Positions 21,573 through 29,847 are shown, counted from the stretch's first letter. The stretch is 40,962 nt of DNA from Christensenella sp. UBA4379 (GCA_002391225.1 DGRV01000078.1:14156-55117); one strand, 5' to 3'. Translations and numbers: made by a program. The notes: generated by a model from the letters alone, not told the origin.

Positions 21573-22805
21573 TTACTTGGCGATGGAGGCGATCGCGTCG
21601 ATCATCATCGCTTCGAAGGTGTCCACGTCGATGGCGCCGGAAGCGAGCAGTTCATAGATCGCGCCCAGGGTGCCCATGCCGAAGCCGTCCGGGAGCTTGT
21701 ACTGCTGCCAGTCATAGGTCTTGCCGGCGGCGTTCCATTCCATGACGGACTTGGACAGAGGCGTGGTCGGGGCCAGGGTCACGTTGGTGAAAGCGGGCAC
21801 CATGGCCGCCTTGTTGACCATGTAATCCGCGCCCTCTTCAGAGGTGGCCAGGAAGTTCAGGAAGGCAATCGCTTCGTCCTTGTTGCCGTTCTCGTTGACC
21901 ACGTACCAGGACGGAGGATTGACCAGGATGCCGTCGGTGTCTTCATGCAGGAAGGCGTGCGGCGCATAGGCGATTTCAAAGGAGGGATTCAGCTGCACCA
22001 GGGAAGGATCCATCCAGTTGCCCTGATGATAGAAGGCGGCCTTGCCGTTGGCGAAAGCGGCCAGCTGGCTGTCCTGGGTGCCGTTGATCAGCATGTCAGG
22101 ATCGGAATACTTGAACAGCAGGGCCACATACTGGCAGTACTGATGGAAGCGCTCCGCGTCCACCTTGCCGGCCAGAACCTGGTCGATGTAGGTGGTGTCA
22201 TTGCGCTTGTTGCCCACGGTCAGGTAGACGTTGAAGTTATGGAGACCCGTGACCCAGGTCATGCCAGTGGTGGTGCCGGCGACCATGGAGACGACCATAT
22301 CCAGGCCCAGTTCAGCCTTCATGGAATCCAGCTTTTCAAAAGCGGCGGCGTAGGCGTCATAGTTGGTCAGGGTAGCGGGATCGATACCGGCCTTCGCCAG
22401 GATGTCGGCGTTGTAAGCCAGGCCGTAGCCTTCCACGGCGACCGGGAAGCCGACGACTTTGTCGCCGTCCATGTAGGCGGCGGCGGTGTACTTGGTCCAT
22501 TCGGCGCCGGCCTGGTCGGCGATCTTGTCCGCCCAGAGCTCATAGCCGGTCGGGCCTTCGATGACCCAGATGTCAGGTTCACGGCCGGACTGCATTTCGG
22601 CCTTCAGGACGGTGTTGTAGTCAGAGGAACCGCCGCCGGTGATGACCTTGACGGGCACGCCGGTCTTCGCTTCATAAACCTTGGCAAATTCTTCCAGGGC
22701 AGCGGTGATTTCGACTTTGTTCTGGCAGATCACGATGTCGGCCAGGGCGCCGGTGGCGGCCAGGACCATCATCGCGGCAAGAAGCAGGGCTACCAATTTC
22801 TTCAT
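21573..22805 (-). CDS. Sugar-binding protein of a CUT1 ABC importer
   Basis: A 410-residue family-1 extracellular solute-binding protein that delivers a sugar to the permeases downstream. ATG 22805 has GGAGG at 8 nt. Signal peptide MKKLVALLLAAMMVLAATGA with a probable signal-peptidase-I site after ALA. The mature N-terminus (IVICQNKVEITAALEEFAKV) and the SGREPDIWVIEGP, FANGKAAFYHQGNW and AIAFLNFLATSEEG segments are typical. No lipobox cysteine is present, unusual for a Gram-positive binding protein. Co-location with a GH13 glucosidase suggests malto- or isomalto-oligosaccharides. Confidence 0.94.
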   Translation of the reverse strand: MKKLVALLLAAMMVLAATGALADIVICQNKVEITAALEEFAKVYEAKTGVPVKVITGGGSSDYNTVLKAEMQSGREPDIWVIEGPTGYELWADKIADQAGAEWTKYTAAAYMDGDKVVGFPVAVEGYGLAYNADILAKAGIDPATLTNYDAYAAAFEKLDSMKAELGLDMVVSMVAGTTTGMTWVTGLHNFNVYLTVGNKRNDTTYIDQVLAGKVDAERFHQYCQYVALLFKYSDPDMLINGTQDSQLAAFANGKAAFYHQGNWMDPSLVQLNPSFEIAYAPHAFLHEDTDGILVNPPSWYVVNENGNKDEAIAFLNFLATSEEGADYMVNKAAMVPAFTNVTLAPTTPLSKSVMEWNAAGKTYDWQQYKLPDGFGMGTLGAIYELLASGAIDVDTFEAMMIDAIASIAK

Positions 22806-22880
22806 AAGGATAACCTCCGATAGTTTTTTCAGACGGCAATAAAAGAGCGGCTATCCCACCGCCTGTTTCCGCCTGTTGAC

Positions 22881-22915
22881 GGGTATATTTTACCCAATAT
22901 CCGGCGGAATGTCAA
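22881..22915 (-). promoter_or_regulatory. Promoter and possible operator of the sugar importer operon
   Basis: On the minus strand TTGACA (22910-22915), 17-nt spacer, TAAAAT (22887-22892). A dyad GGGTA-N5-TACCC (22881-22895) overlaps the -10 box and could be a repressor site; the regulator is unknown. Confidence 0.75.
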
Positions 22916-23011
22916 CCGGATTTTTCATGTTTTGCATTGATTCCGTTTTTTGCTGATCCATCACGGCAGGAGGGCCTGCGGCGCGCTTGCTCCGAATCTG
23001 CTGCAAGAACA

Positions 23012-23039
23012 GGGGCTGCCGCATCTCCGCGGCAGCCCC
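23012..23039 (-). terminator. Terminator after the flavoprotein operon
   Basis: Perfect 11-bp stem GGGGCTGCCGC (23012-23022) with 23029-23039 and loop ATCTCC; on the minus strand TGTTCTTG follows. Only a moderate T-run, but a very stable stem. Confidence 0.7.
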
Positions 23040-23067
23040 ATATAAAAGCCTTATATAAGAAAAAAGA

Positions 23068-23811
23068 TCACGCTTCCGGCTGCTTTTTGCTGAGCCAGCC
23101 GCGGAAGATGCCGCCCTGCAGCACGGAGATAATAATAAAGAAGATGTCCGCGAACAGGATGAAAAGAAAGGAGGGAACCATGATCCGGGTGTAACGCTTC
23201 CCGCTGTCACTGCCTTTTCGGATACAGCGGGCCATGCGGATCAGGTAAAACAGGACTCCCACGTTTAAAAACAGGAGGATCCCGGCGTTTTCCAAAAAGC
23301 TTGACCAGGCGGCCGCCGGAAAGAAGTCGCCTGTCTTTACCGCGCTTAAGACTGTATTGAGGAGCAGCAGCCCCACCTGCACCACAAACAGAATCCGCGT
23401 CACGTTCAGCATCACGCCGCCGCCCACACCGACCCCGCCGCAGAAGGAAAGCCCGGCCCGGGCGCAGAAATGCCCGAACAGCTGCATCAGCGGCTCGTTC
23501 TGCTTTCCTTCGATGAAGCCGTTGTTGGCGATCACGTAAACGTTCAGGCGCAGCTCCTTTTTCCGGCAGAAGGCTTCCATTTTTTCAAGAAAGCTGAGCA
23601 CATGGGACGGAATCCCGTCCACATAGAGCGGCACGCCGAACACGACGGTCTGGGCGTCCTGAAGCTGAGCTAAAATCCGGTCATGATCCGCCTTAGTGCG
23701 CAGATTTTCCCGGACCTTTTCCCCGCGCAGAAACAGACCTTCCAGGAACAAAAAATACGAGGAGGCGCAGAAGCGCTTTTTCGGGCTGCAGTTGATGAAT
23801 ACCGTTTTCAC
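23068..23811 (-). CDS. Flavodoxin-fold NAD(P)H oxidoreductase-like protein with membrane tail
   Basis: A 247-residue protein in two parts. Residues 1 to about 135 resemble the flavodoxin-like FMN reductase fold: an FINCSPKK phosphate-binding start, VVFGVPLYVDGIPSHVLSFL and VYVIANNGFIEG. Residues about 138-235 contain three strongly hydrophobic segments (ILFVVQVGLLLLNTVLSAV; GILLFLNVGVLFYLI; IMVPSFLFILFADIFFIIIS). The start is GTG 23811, overlapping the upstream stop codon (GTGA), with GGAGG 7 nt away. It is the second flavoprotein gene of a TetR-led operon. A membrane-anchored quinone or electron-transfer role is possible but unproven. Confidence 0.72.
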   Translation of the reverse strand: MKTVFINCSPKKRFCASSYFLFLEGLFLRGEKVRENLRTKADHDRILAQLQDAQTVVFGVPLYVDGIPSHVLSFLEKMEAFCRKKELRLNVYVIANNGFIEGKQNEPLMQLFGHFCARAGLSFCGGVGVGGGVMLNVTRILFVVQVGLLLLNTVLSAVKTGDFFPAAAWSSFLENAGILLFLNVGVLFYLIRMARCIRKGSDSGKRYTRIMVPSFLFILFADIFFIIISVLQGGIFRGWLSKKQPEA

Positions 23812-24296
23812 AGCGACGCCTCCAGTCCTTCCAGGTTTTCCAGAAATACCGCCTCGGACCGCTCAAACCCGTCGTTGAGGGCGTTGCGCTGAGCCAGCAG
23901 GCGGAAGGTTTCTCGTTCCTCCCCGGTGATGTCTCCGTAGACGACCACTTTCCACAGGCCGTGCTTTCCGTAGCGCAGGGTGTGGTGCATCTGGCCGCCC
24001 CGGTAGGTGCTGAGGGGCGTGGAGGTCCCGATGGACCGGTCCAGGACGTTTTTGACGGCGGCGCTGTAGCCGCCGTAGAGGTTTTTCGTGACGATCACCA
24101 GCTCGTCCGCCTGGCCGATGACCCGGCAGACCTGGCGGAGCCCATCCTTCATAAAGCACTCCGCGGGGTGGCTGGTCCAGCAGCCAAAACAGCCCTGGCA
24201 CGGGGCGTAACGTCCGTCCGCCGCGATCACGCGGTCGCAGTGTTCCCGGATCAGGCCGTCATAGCGGCTCTCCAGGTCGTGAATGATCACTTTCAT
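23808..24296 (-). CDS. Flavodoxin-family NAD(P)H-dependent oxidoreductase
   Basis: A 162-residue flavodoxin-fold protein. The CQGCFGCW...C cysteine cluster (residues about 33-47) and LVIVTKNLYGGYSAAVKNVLDRSIG are typical of FMN reductases of the iron-sulfur-flavoprotein-like group, though the early cysteine spacing is not a proven cluster site. ATG 24296 (AGGAG at 7 nt) lies 38 nt inside the end of the tetR gene in another frame. Probably cytoplasmic, reducing quinones, nitro compounds or other electrophiles, under control of the TetR protein. Confidence 0.84.
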   Translation of the reverse strand: MKVIIHDLESRYDGLIREHCDRVIAADGRYAPCQGCFGCWTSHPAECFMKDGLRQVCRVIGQADELVIVTKNLYGGYSAAVKNVLDRSIGTSTPLSTYRGGQMHHTLRYGKHGLWKVVVYGDITGEERETFRLLAQRNALNDGFERSEAVFLENLEGLEASL

Positions 24297-24864
24297 CGTC
24301 GTTCTCCTGTCTCGCGGCGAGCACCGCCCCCGTCCAGGCGAGCGTCAGATGCTCCGCGATCAGTGTTTCGTCAAAGGTAAGCCCGTTGTTGGCGATGATG
24401 CTGGCATAGCCGTGGGCGAACATCGCCACCGTCAGGAACACCGCCCGGGTCTGTTCCGCGTCGAGGCCGGCGCTTTCCCGCATAACGGCCAGGACCGGCT
24501 CCAGGGCTTCGGAGCGGATCATGTCCATCAGGCTGTTTTCCTGCACGAAGCCGGACTGAAACAGAAAGCGGAACAGCTGCGGCTCCTCCACCGCGAAACG
24601 GATGTACTGAAGGCCGATGCTCAATACCGGATCCACGCCCGGCGAAACCCTCATCAGGTATTCCCCGTGCAGCTGGTCCGCCCGCGCAAAGGCGGCCCGC
24701 TTCAGGCTGTCGATGGTGGAAAAATGGTACATCACCGGCTGGGTGGAACAGCCGAGCTCTTTGGCAACCGTTCTGGCGTTGATCTGCTCGTATCCGTCCC
24801 GCCGGGCGACCCGCACGGCGGCTTCGATGATCATGTCCTCGGTGATCCTGGTTTTCGGCGGCAT
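24259..24864 (-). CDS. TetR-family transcriptional regulator
   Basis: A 201-residue repressor-type protein. N-terminal helix-turn-helix: TEDMIIEAAVRVARRDGYEQ, then INARTVAKELGCSTQPVMYHF, where the last helix reads DNA. The ligand-binding C-terminal half is divergent. ATG 24864 has GGAGG 4-5 nt upstream. It leads an operon with two flavin oxidoreductases and almost certainly autoregulates through the palindrome at 24880-24901, placed on the transcription start. The inducer is likely an electrophile or redox compound handled by the oxidoreductases (inference). Confidence 0.93.
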   Translation of the reverse strand: MPPKTRITEDMIIEAAVRVARRDGYEQINARTVAKELGCSTQPVMYHFSTIDSLKRAAFARADQLHGEYLMRVSPGVDPVLSIGLQYIRFAVEEPQLFRFLFQSGFVQENSLMDMIRSEALEPVLAVMRESAGLDAEQTRAVFLTVAMFAHGYASIIANNGLTFDETLIAEHLTLAWTGAVLAARQENDDESDHSRPGEPL

Positions 24865-24879
24865 ACTGCCTCCATTTCT

Positions 24880-24901
24880 TTACATAATCTACGTTATGTA
24901 A
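24880..24901. promoter_or_regulatory. TetR-type operator palindrome
   Basis: Arms TTACATAA (24880-24887) and TTATGTAA (24894-24901), perfectly inverted, 6-nt centre. Lies between the -10 box and the tetR start codon, at about +1 to +22, a typical place for repression. Confidence 0.85.
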
Positions 24902-24909
24902 CGTTTGTT

Positions 24910-24938
24910 ATATTAACTCGTTTTGACCGAACTGTCAA
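24910..24938 (-). promoter_or_regulatory. Promoter of the tetR-flavoprotein operon
   Basis: On the minus strand TTGACA (24933-24938), 17-nt spacer, TAATAT (24910-24915). Confidence 0.85.
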
Positions 24939-24989
24939 TAGGCGCTGGGCGTCCGATCCGTTTTTTTCTGATGGACCGGCTGTTTTTTC

Positions 24990-27900
24990 TCACGGCTCCT
25001 GGACGGGGACCACGGTAGTTTCGCGCAAGGCGACGGAATAAATGAGCGCCTCTCTGACCTTCCGGCCCGTCAGCCTTTCCAGCGCCCGGCGGTACCAGTT
25101 GAGCTGGGCTGCGTAGCGGGCCAGCAGGGTATCCATTTCCTGCACATAGTCCGTCTTGTAATCGACCAGCACCCACTCGTCTCCTTCCAGGAAGCACAGG
25201 TCCAGAACGCCCTGCACCATGGTGTCCTCGCCCGTCATCAGGTTAAACGACCACTCGCGGCGCACCAGCGGGGACGAAAGGGCCCTTTTTCCGGCAGGGG
25301 ACGCAAAGAAGGCCGCCAGGTCCTCCTGGCGAAGGACCGCCCGCTCGGCCTGGGTAAGCTGCTGGTTTTGAAGTATCCGGTCCAGTTCCCCGGCGATCAG
25401 GGCGGGGGAAGGGACCTCCTGCGCCCGAAGGACCCCGTAGTCGATCAGGCCGAGGGCCTTGTGCACGGTGGTGCCCTTTTCGGCCGCCGTCATCGAACGG
25501 TCCTGCATGAAGCGGGGACGGTCCTCCATTTGGACCCGGACGGGGTTCCGCTTGGTTTCGGGCGTCTCCTCTTCGTCTTCCATTTCCGGCTGTTTTTTGG
25601 GCTGGTTTTTCGCAATGGCGCTGACCGACACCTTGAAGGGCCGGCTCTCCGGCAGGGTCCGGGACAGGAGCTTTTCCGTCCGCTCCGAATAGGGCCCCTC
25701 GTCAAGAGCCGGGGCGGGCGGGGCCTTTTGCCCCTCCGCATCCGCAAGCTCCGCGGCGTTCTCCCGATAGACGCGGAAGACGGCCCCGTTCTCCGTCTGG
25801 TAGGGCGCGCCGTTTTCCATGTTCAGGGCAGGCTCCACGGTCTGCATCACCCAGTCCATCATACAGCCCGCCCCGGCGACGGCGGCGTCTCCCGCCGGCA
25901 GCCTCCAGGTTTCCCGGCTGCGGCTGATCAGGGCGGGGGAACCGTAGAGGATCAGCAGATGCTTGGCCCGGGTCATGGCCACGTAAAGCAGGCGGGCCTC
26001 CTCCGCCCGGTTCCGGTCCGTCAGGCTGATCTCGATGGCCGTCTCCGTCATCGTGGTCCGCTTGATCCGCGATTCCGGGTCCACCAGGGACATCGAAATT
26101 CCTAAATCCCGGTCCATCTTGACGGCCTCGCCCGACACCGAGCGGAAGGACCGGCACAGGCCCGTCAAGAAGACCACCGGAAATTCCAGGCCCTTGGACT
26201 TGTGCATCGTCATGATCCGGACGACGTCTTCCTGGTCGCTCAGGGTCTTGGCCGTCCTACTGTCGTCGGTGGAGCGGGCGCGCTGGGCGTGGGTCAGGAA
26301 GTCCGCGATACTCGCGCTTCCCTCCGCCTTTTCAGACAGCAAGCGCAGGTTGGCCTGGCGGGAGGCCCCGTCCTCCGCCGCGCCGGCCCGCATGTAGATG
26401 CCCGTCTCGTCCGCCAGCTGGCGGATCAGGTCCTCCGGCCGCATGACGCGGGAGAGCATCCGCCAGTGGGCCAGCCTGTCCAGGGCGGCCCGGGCCTTGG
26501 CCCCCAGCGGGCTTTCCTGGTCGGCCAGCTCCGCAAATACCTGGTGGAAGGGCAGGCTGGACTGGTTGTTCACCAGCCGGGCCCGGGCCAGCTCCTCGTC
26601 CGTAAAGCCGAAGGCCGGGCAGCGCAGGATGGCCAGCAGGGGAAAGTCCTGGAGGGGGTTGTCCAGGATCTCCAATAGGTGGATCATGTCGCTGACCTCG
26701 GGGAGGTCAAAATACCGGCTGTCCACGTCCGAATAAACCGGGATGCCCCGGGCCTGGAGGGTTTCCGCGAAGAGGGCGGCGTACCCGGCAGCGTTGCGCA
26801 TCAGGATCACGATGTCACGGAAGCGGAGGGGCCGCAGCTCCCCGTGGTCCCGGATCTCGGTCTTGCCCGCCAGCCGCAGGATGTGCCTGGCTACGGCCTC
26901 CGCCTCGGCCCCCGCCGACCCGGTCAGGCGGACCGCCTCGCCGGTCTCCGGGTCGATCTCCTCCAGCAGGTGGATTTCCGCCGCGGGCCCGGGCTGGGTG
27001 TCCGGGCCGGGCTTCAGCATGGCTTCTTCATCATAGTCGATTTCGGTGACGGACCTGCGCATGACCAGAGCAAACACGTGGTTCACCGCGGACAGGACGT
27101 TCTGGTCGGACCGGAAATTGTTCTGCAGGAGGATTTTCCGCTCCGCCGCGTTTTCCGCAAAGGAAAAATCCCGGTACTTGCGCAGGAACAGGGAGGGGTC
27201 CGCCTGGCGGAAGGCGTAGATGCTCTGCTTGACGTCGCCCACCAGGAAGAGGGTATTGTTCTCGTGCACGGCCTGAATGATGCTCTCCTGGATTGCGGAA
27301 ACGTCCTGATACTCGTCCACGAAGATCGTGTCAAAGCTCCCGGCGACCGCCTGGCGGACCGCCTCGCTGCGCAGGGCCTTCAGACAGAAATGCTCCAGGT
27401 CGCTGTAATCGAAGAGGTTCTTTTCACTCTTGTAGGCCTGATAGCGCTCCTCCACCTGCCGGAGGGTCTGCACCAGGCCCCGGACGATCAGCAGGACGTC
27501 CCGGCTGTCCGCCAGAGCTTCATCCTCATAAGCTGGCAGCAGGCCGACGGCCTCCTGCGCGGCGGCCTTGAAGCTGTCCCGGGCGGCCTTGAACTGCTCG
27601 ACGACCTCCGGGTCCTCCTGGTCGGCCTCTCCCTTTTTCGCCCGGGGGAGGACGGGGAAGGTCAGCTTCCCGCCCCGGAGGGTTCCGTCCTCCGCGGCCG
27701 AAATGGCGCTCTCCAGCACCTGCTCGTCCGCCCGGACGGTATCGGCGTAGCGCAGCGGAGCGCCCGGCATCAAGAGAATATCAAAGCACCTCTCAAGCAG
27801 AGGGCGGGCCGTCTCCAGCTGGCGGCGGCAGGCCTGCAGCAGCACCCGGTAGGCCGGATGGCCGGACAGGGGGCCGTCGTAGTTCTTCAGCTTTTCTTCG

Positions 27901-28436
27901 GCCCAGTCCCAGGGGTCCGGCAGGCTCAGGAGGAACTGGCGGAGCTTCTCCGTCATGTTCATGATGTCCTCCGCCGGATAGCACTGGTACAACAGGTTCT
28001 GCTCGTAGGTGGGATGCTCCGCGATCTCCCCGAAGGCGTCCTCGTAGGCCCGGCTTTTGAGCCGGTCCAGCTGGCTTTCTTCCCCGACGGAGGCCATGGG
28101 GTCCGTCCCCAGGGCCTCGAAATGCTCCCGGATTACCCGCTGGCAGAAGGTGTGCAGGGTCGAGATCTGGGCGGCGTCGATCCTCAGGCGCTGGCGGTAC
28201 ACGTGGGCGTCGCGGCTCTCCTTTTCCAGGGCCGCGGCGATCCGCTCCCGCATTTCCGCGGCCGCCGCCCGGGTAAAGGTGACGATCAGCATCCGGGAGA
28301 TGTCTCCGCCCTCCCGGATCAGCCGGGTCACCCGCTCCACCAGCACGGCGGTTTTGCCCGACCCCGCCGCCGCGCTGACCAGCACCGTCTGATTATCCGC
28401 CTGGATGGCCGCCGCCTGTTCCTTCGTCCAGTTCAT
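24990..28436 (-). CDS. addA: ATP-dependent helicase/nuclease subunit A (AddA)
   Basis: An 1148-residue helicase-nuclease that, with AddB, resects double-strand DNA ends for recombination. UvrD-type helicase motifs: Walker A SAAAGSGKTA (residues 21-30), IVTFTRAAAAEM, Walker B TIFVDEYQDVS, LFLVGDVKQSIYAFRQADP, and a late motif VVRIMTMHKSKGLEFPVVFL. The C-terminal RecB-like nuclease domain has D1079 (VQGVLDL) and D1092/K1094 (VDYKTDY), so it looks active. Length is near the family norm. addB, usually directly upstream, is missing: the preceding DNA is a non-coding stretch with a parS site. Confidence 0.96.
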   Translation of the reverse strand: MNWTKEQAAAIQADNQTVLVSAAAGSGKTAVLVERVTRLIREGGDISRMLIVTFTRAAAAEMRERIAAALEKESRDAHVYRQRLRIDAAQISTLHTFCQRVIREHFEALGTDPMASVGEESQLDRLKSRAYEDAFGEIAEHPTYEQNLLYQCYPAEDIMNMTEKLRQFLLSLPDPWDWAEEKLKNYDGPLSGHPAYRVLLQACRRQLETARPLLERCFDILLMPGAPLRYADTVRADEQVLESAISAAEDGTLRGGKLTFPVLPRAKKGEADQEDPEVVEQFKAARDSFKAAAQEAVGLLPAYEDEALADSRDVLLIVRGLVQTLRQVEERYQAYKSEKNLFDYSDLEHFCLKALRSEAVRQAVAGSFDTIFVDEYQDVSAIQESIIQAVHENNTLFLVGDVKQSIYAFRQADPSLFLRKYRDFSFAENAAERKILLQNNFRSDQNVLSAVNHVFALVMRRSVTEIDYDEEAMLKPGPDTQPGPAAEIHLLEEIDPETGEAVRLTGSAGAEAEAVARHILRLAGKTEIRDHGELRPLRFRDIVILMRNAAGYAALFAETLQARGIPVYSDVDSRYFDLPEVSDMIHLLEILDNPLQDFPLLAILRCPAFGFTDEELARARLVNNQSSLPFHQVFAELADQESPLGAKARAALDRLAHWRMLSRVMRPEDLIRQLADETGIYMRAGAAEDGASRQANLRLLSEKAEGSASIADFLTHAQRARSTDDSRTAKTLSDQEDVVRIMTMHKSKGLEFPVVFLTGLCRSFRSVSGEAVKMDRDLGISMSLVDPESRIKRTTMTETAIEISLTDRNRAEEARLLYVAMTRAKHLLILYGSPALISRSRETWRLPAGDAAVAGAGCMMDWVMQTVEPALNMENGAPYQTENGAVFRVYRENAAELADAEGQKAPPAPALDEGPYSERTEKLLSRTLPESRPFKVSVSAIAKNQPKKQPEMEDEEETPETKRNPVRVQMEDRPRFMQDRSMTAAEKGTTVHKALGLIDYGVLRAQEVPSPALIAGELDRILQNQQLTQAERAVLRQEDLAAFFASPAGKRALSSPLVRREWSFNLMTGEDTMVQGVLDLCFLEGDEWVLVDYKTDYVQEMDTLLARYAAQLNWYRRALERLTGRKVREALIYSVALRETTVVPVQEP

Positions 28437-28450
28437 ATGTCCTCCGCCCG

Positions 28451-28501
28451 TTCCGGGACTCCGGCAAATGTTTCACGTGAAACATTTAGGGAGCCCCGGA
28501 A
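28451..28501. promoter_or_regulatory. parS partition site 1 within a larger dyad
   Basis: TGTTTCACGTGAAACA at 28469-28484 exactly matches the ParB (Spo0J) site consensus; the palindrome extends by three bases on each side. It is also bracketed by a 12-base near-perfect inverted repeat (TTCCGGGACTCC, 28451-28462; GGAGCCCCGGAA, 28490-28501). It lies in the addA 5'-UTR. Confidence 0.9.
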
Positions 28502-28520
28502 AGAATTCTGATTTCGTCCT

Positions 28521-28549
28521 ATTATCTCACACGGGACAGGCTTTTACAA
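28521..28549 (-). promoter_or_regulatory. Probable promoter of addA
   Basis: On the minus strand TTGTAA (28544-28549), 17-nt spacer, GATAAT (28521-28526); the parS site lies between it and the start codon. Confidence 0.6.
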
Positions 28550-28591
28550 GCGCCCCGCCCGGACAAAAGATAAAGAGGCCTTTCAACATAA

Positions 28592-28630
28592 AGCAGCCCC
28601 GGGATCCTTTGACGGATCCCGGGGGCTGCT
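28592..28630 (-). terminator. Terminator of the lipoprotein gene
   Basis: AGCAGCCCC-GGGATCC (28592-28607) pairs with GGATCCC-GGGGGCTGCT (28614-28630), one unpaired G; on the minus strand TTTATGTTG follows. Confidence 0.8.
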
Positions 28631-28645
28631 GTTGCTGTTTTGCTT

Positions 28646-29659
28646 TTACGCGTCGCCCTGCACCGGAAGATACACCTGCTCCGCGATGGCGGTCAGGTCC
28701 AGGCCGTTCAGGTCCTTCGAGTAGACGGACAGGCAACCGGCGATCCCCGGCGCTGCATCGTACCAGAGGACCCGCTCCACCCAGTCTTCAGTGCCGCACT
28801 GGGCCTGGCCGATGGTCCCCTTGCAGTGGTGGACGGTAACTTCCTCCACATTGTCCCAGGCAAAGTACATGCCGGAGATTTCAAGGAATTCACCCTCCTT
28901 CAAATCGGCGGGCTGCAGGCGGGCGGTGAATTCGTCTTCGTTTATAGTGAACTGCATTTCCGCCAGCTTTTCGCTCTCCAGCCAGCGGAAGATGACATTC
29001 TCCGCTCCCTCAGGCACATGGAAGGTCAGGCCGGAGCGTTCCTCCAGTTCCTTTGCGCTCAGTTCCTCCCAGGGGTTGGCCAGGGCCGGCTCATAGGGAG
29101 GAAGGCCCACGAAGCCGCTCTCGTTGTTCCTGCTGCTCAGGAACCAGGTCTCCAGGGCTTCCGGCGGGTTTTCCTGCTCCAGCACGTGGGCCCAGAAAAG
29201 CTGCTCTTCTGAAAGAATCTTCACCGGGGTCCCCGGACGGTACAGGAGCATTTCGTCCCCCTCGCTCAGGCCGTAGGGCTGGACGGTCACGTACCGGACA
29301 CCGTCTTCGATGGCTTCCTTCACCTGTCCCTCGTCCATGGTCAGGCTGTCCACGCGGATCTTCCAGGAATATTCGTCCGCCTGACCGGCCAGGGACAGTT
29401 TGCCATGAAACAGGCAGCCGTAGACGGTACCGTCCGGATAGGTGTCCCCGGTTTCTCCCATTTCGCTGTCGTGGTATTCCCCGGCAAAGGAGCCGTCCGG
29501 CTGGATCCGGAGCTCCGAAGACCAGGCGCCCACGCCGCTGGAAAAGGACCATTCAAGCCCCGCCATCGTCTCCAGAACCGGCTCGCCGCTCTCGGCGCAC
29601 GCGCCCACCGCGGACAGGATCAGGGTCAGGCTCAGGAGCCCAATCAACCATTTTTTCAT
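28646..29659 (-). CDS. Putative lipoprotein of unknown function
   Basis: A 337-residue protein. ATG 29659 follows AAAGGAGAAATTG. The N-terminus MKKWLIGLLSLTLILSAVGA is followed by Cys21, giving a plausible lipobox (VGAC). Residues about 30-165 look like a lipocalin-like beta-rich segment (repeated GSFAGEYHDSEMGETGDTYP, GKLSLAGQADEYSWKIRV). Residues about 215-335 form a second module (NPWEELSAKELEERSGLTFHVPEGAENVIFRW...) seen in uncharacterised Clostridia proteins. It lies alone between two parS sites, divergent from moxR. No catalytic motif was recognised. Confidence 0.75.
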   Translation of the reverse strand: MKKWLIGLLSLTLILSAVGACAESGEPVLETMAGLEWSFSSGVGAWSSELRIQPDGSFAGEYHDSEMGETGDTYPDGTVYGCLFHGKLSLAGQADEYSWKIRVDSLTMDEGQVKEAIEDGVRYVTVQPYGLSEGDEMLLYRPGTPVKILSEEQLFWAHVLEQENPPEALETWFLSSRNNESGFVGLPPYEPALANPWEELSAKELEERSGLTFHVPEGAENVIFRWLESEKLAEMQFTINEDEFTARLQPADLKEGEFLEISGMYFAWDNVEEVTVHHCKGTIGQAQCGTEDWVERVLWYDAAPGIAGCLSVYSKDLNGLDLTAIAEQVYLPVQGDA

Positions 29660-29732
29660 AAAACAATTTCTCCTTTCATCACAGGGCCTTTCGCAGACCC
29701 CGCACATATATATACGAATCGGAAGGGCAAAA

Positions 29733-29748
29733 TGTTTCACGTGAAACA
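29733..29748. promoter_or_regulatory. parS partition site 2
   Basis: TGTTTCACGTGAAACA, an exact match to the ParB-binding consensus, in the divergent gap between the lipoprotein and moxR genes, 1264 bp from the first site. Confidence 0.9.
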
Positions 29749-29788
29749 AATTTACAGGCAACAAAATTGTAACATTTTTTCCGGCCCG

Positions 29789-29817
29789 TTTCTTTTCCAC
29801 GGTGCAAGTGATACAAT
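29789..29817 (+). promoter_or_regulatory. Probable promoter of the moxR operon
   Basis: Extended -10: TGATACAAT with TACAAT at 29812-29817; the -35 region (TTTCTT, 29789-29794) is weak. Confidence 0.5.
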
Positions 29818-29847
29818 AGGACAAACCCTTCAAAGGAGGAGCCGGCC

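Noticed and set aside
24913..25197. Small open frame between tetR and the end of addA
   Set aside because: It overlaps the addA 3' end out of frame and the tetR promoter; no binding site or recognisable product.
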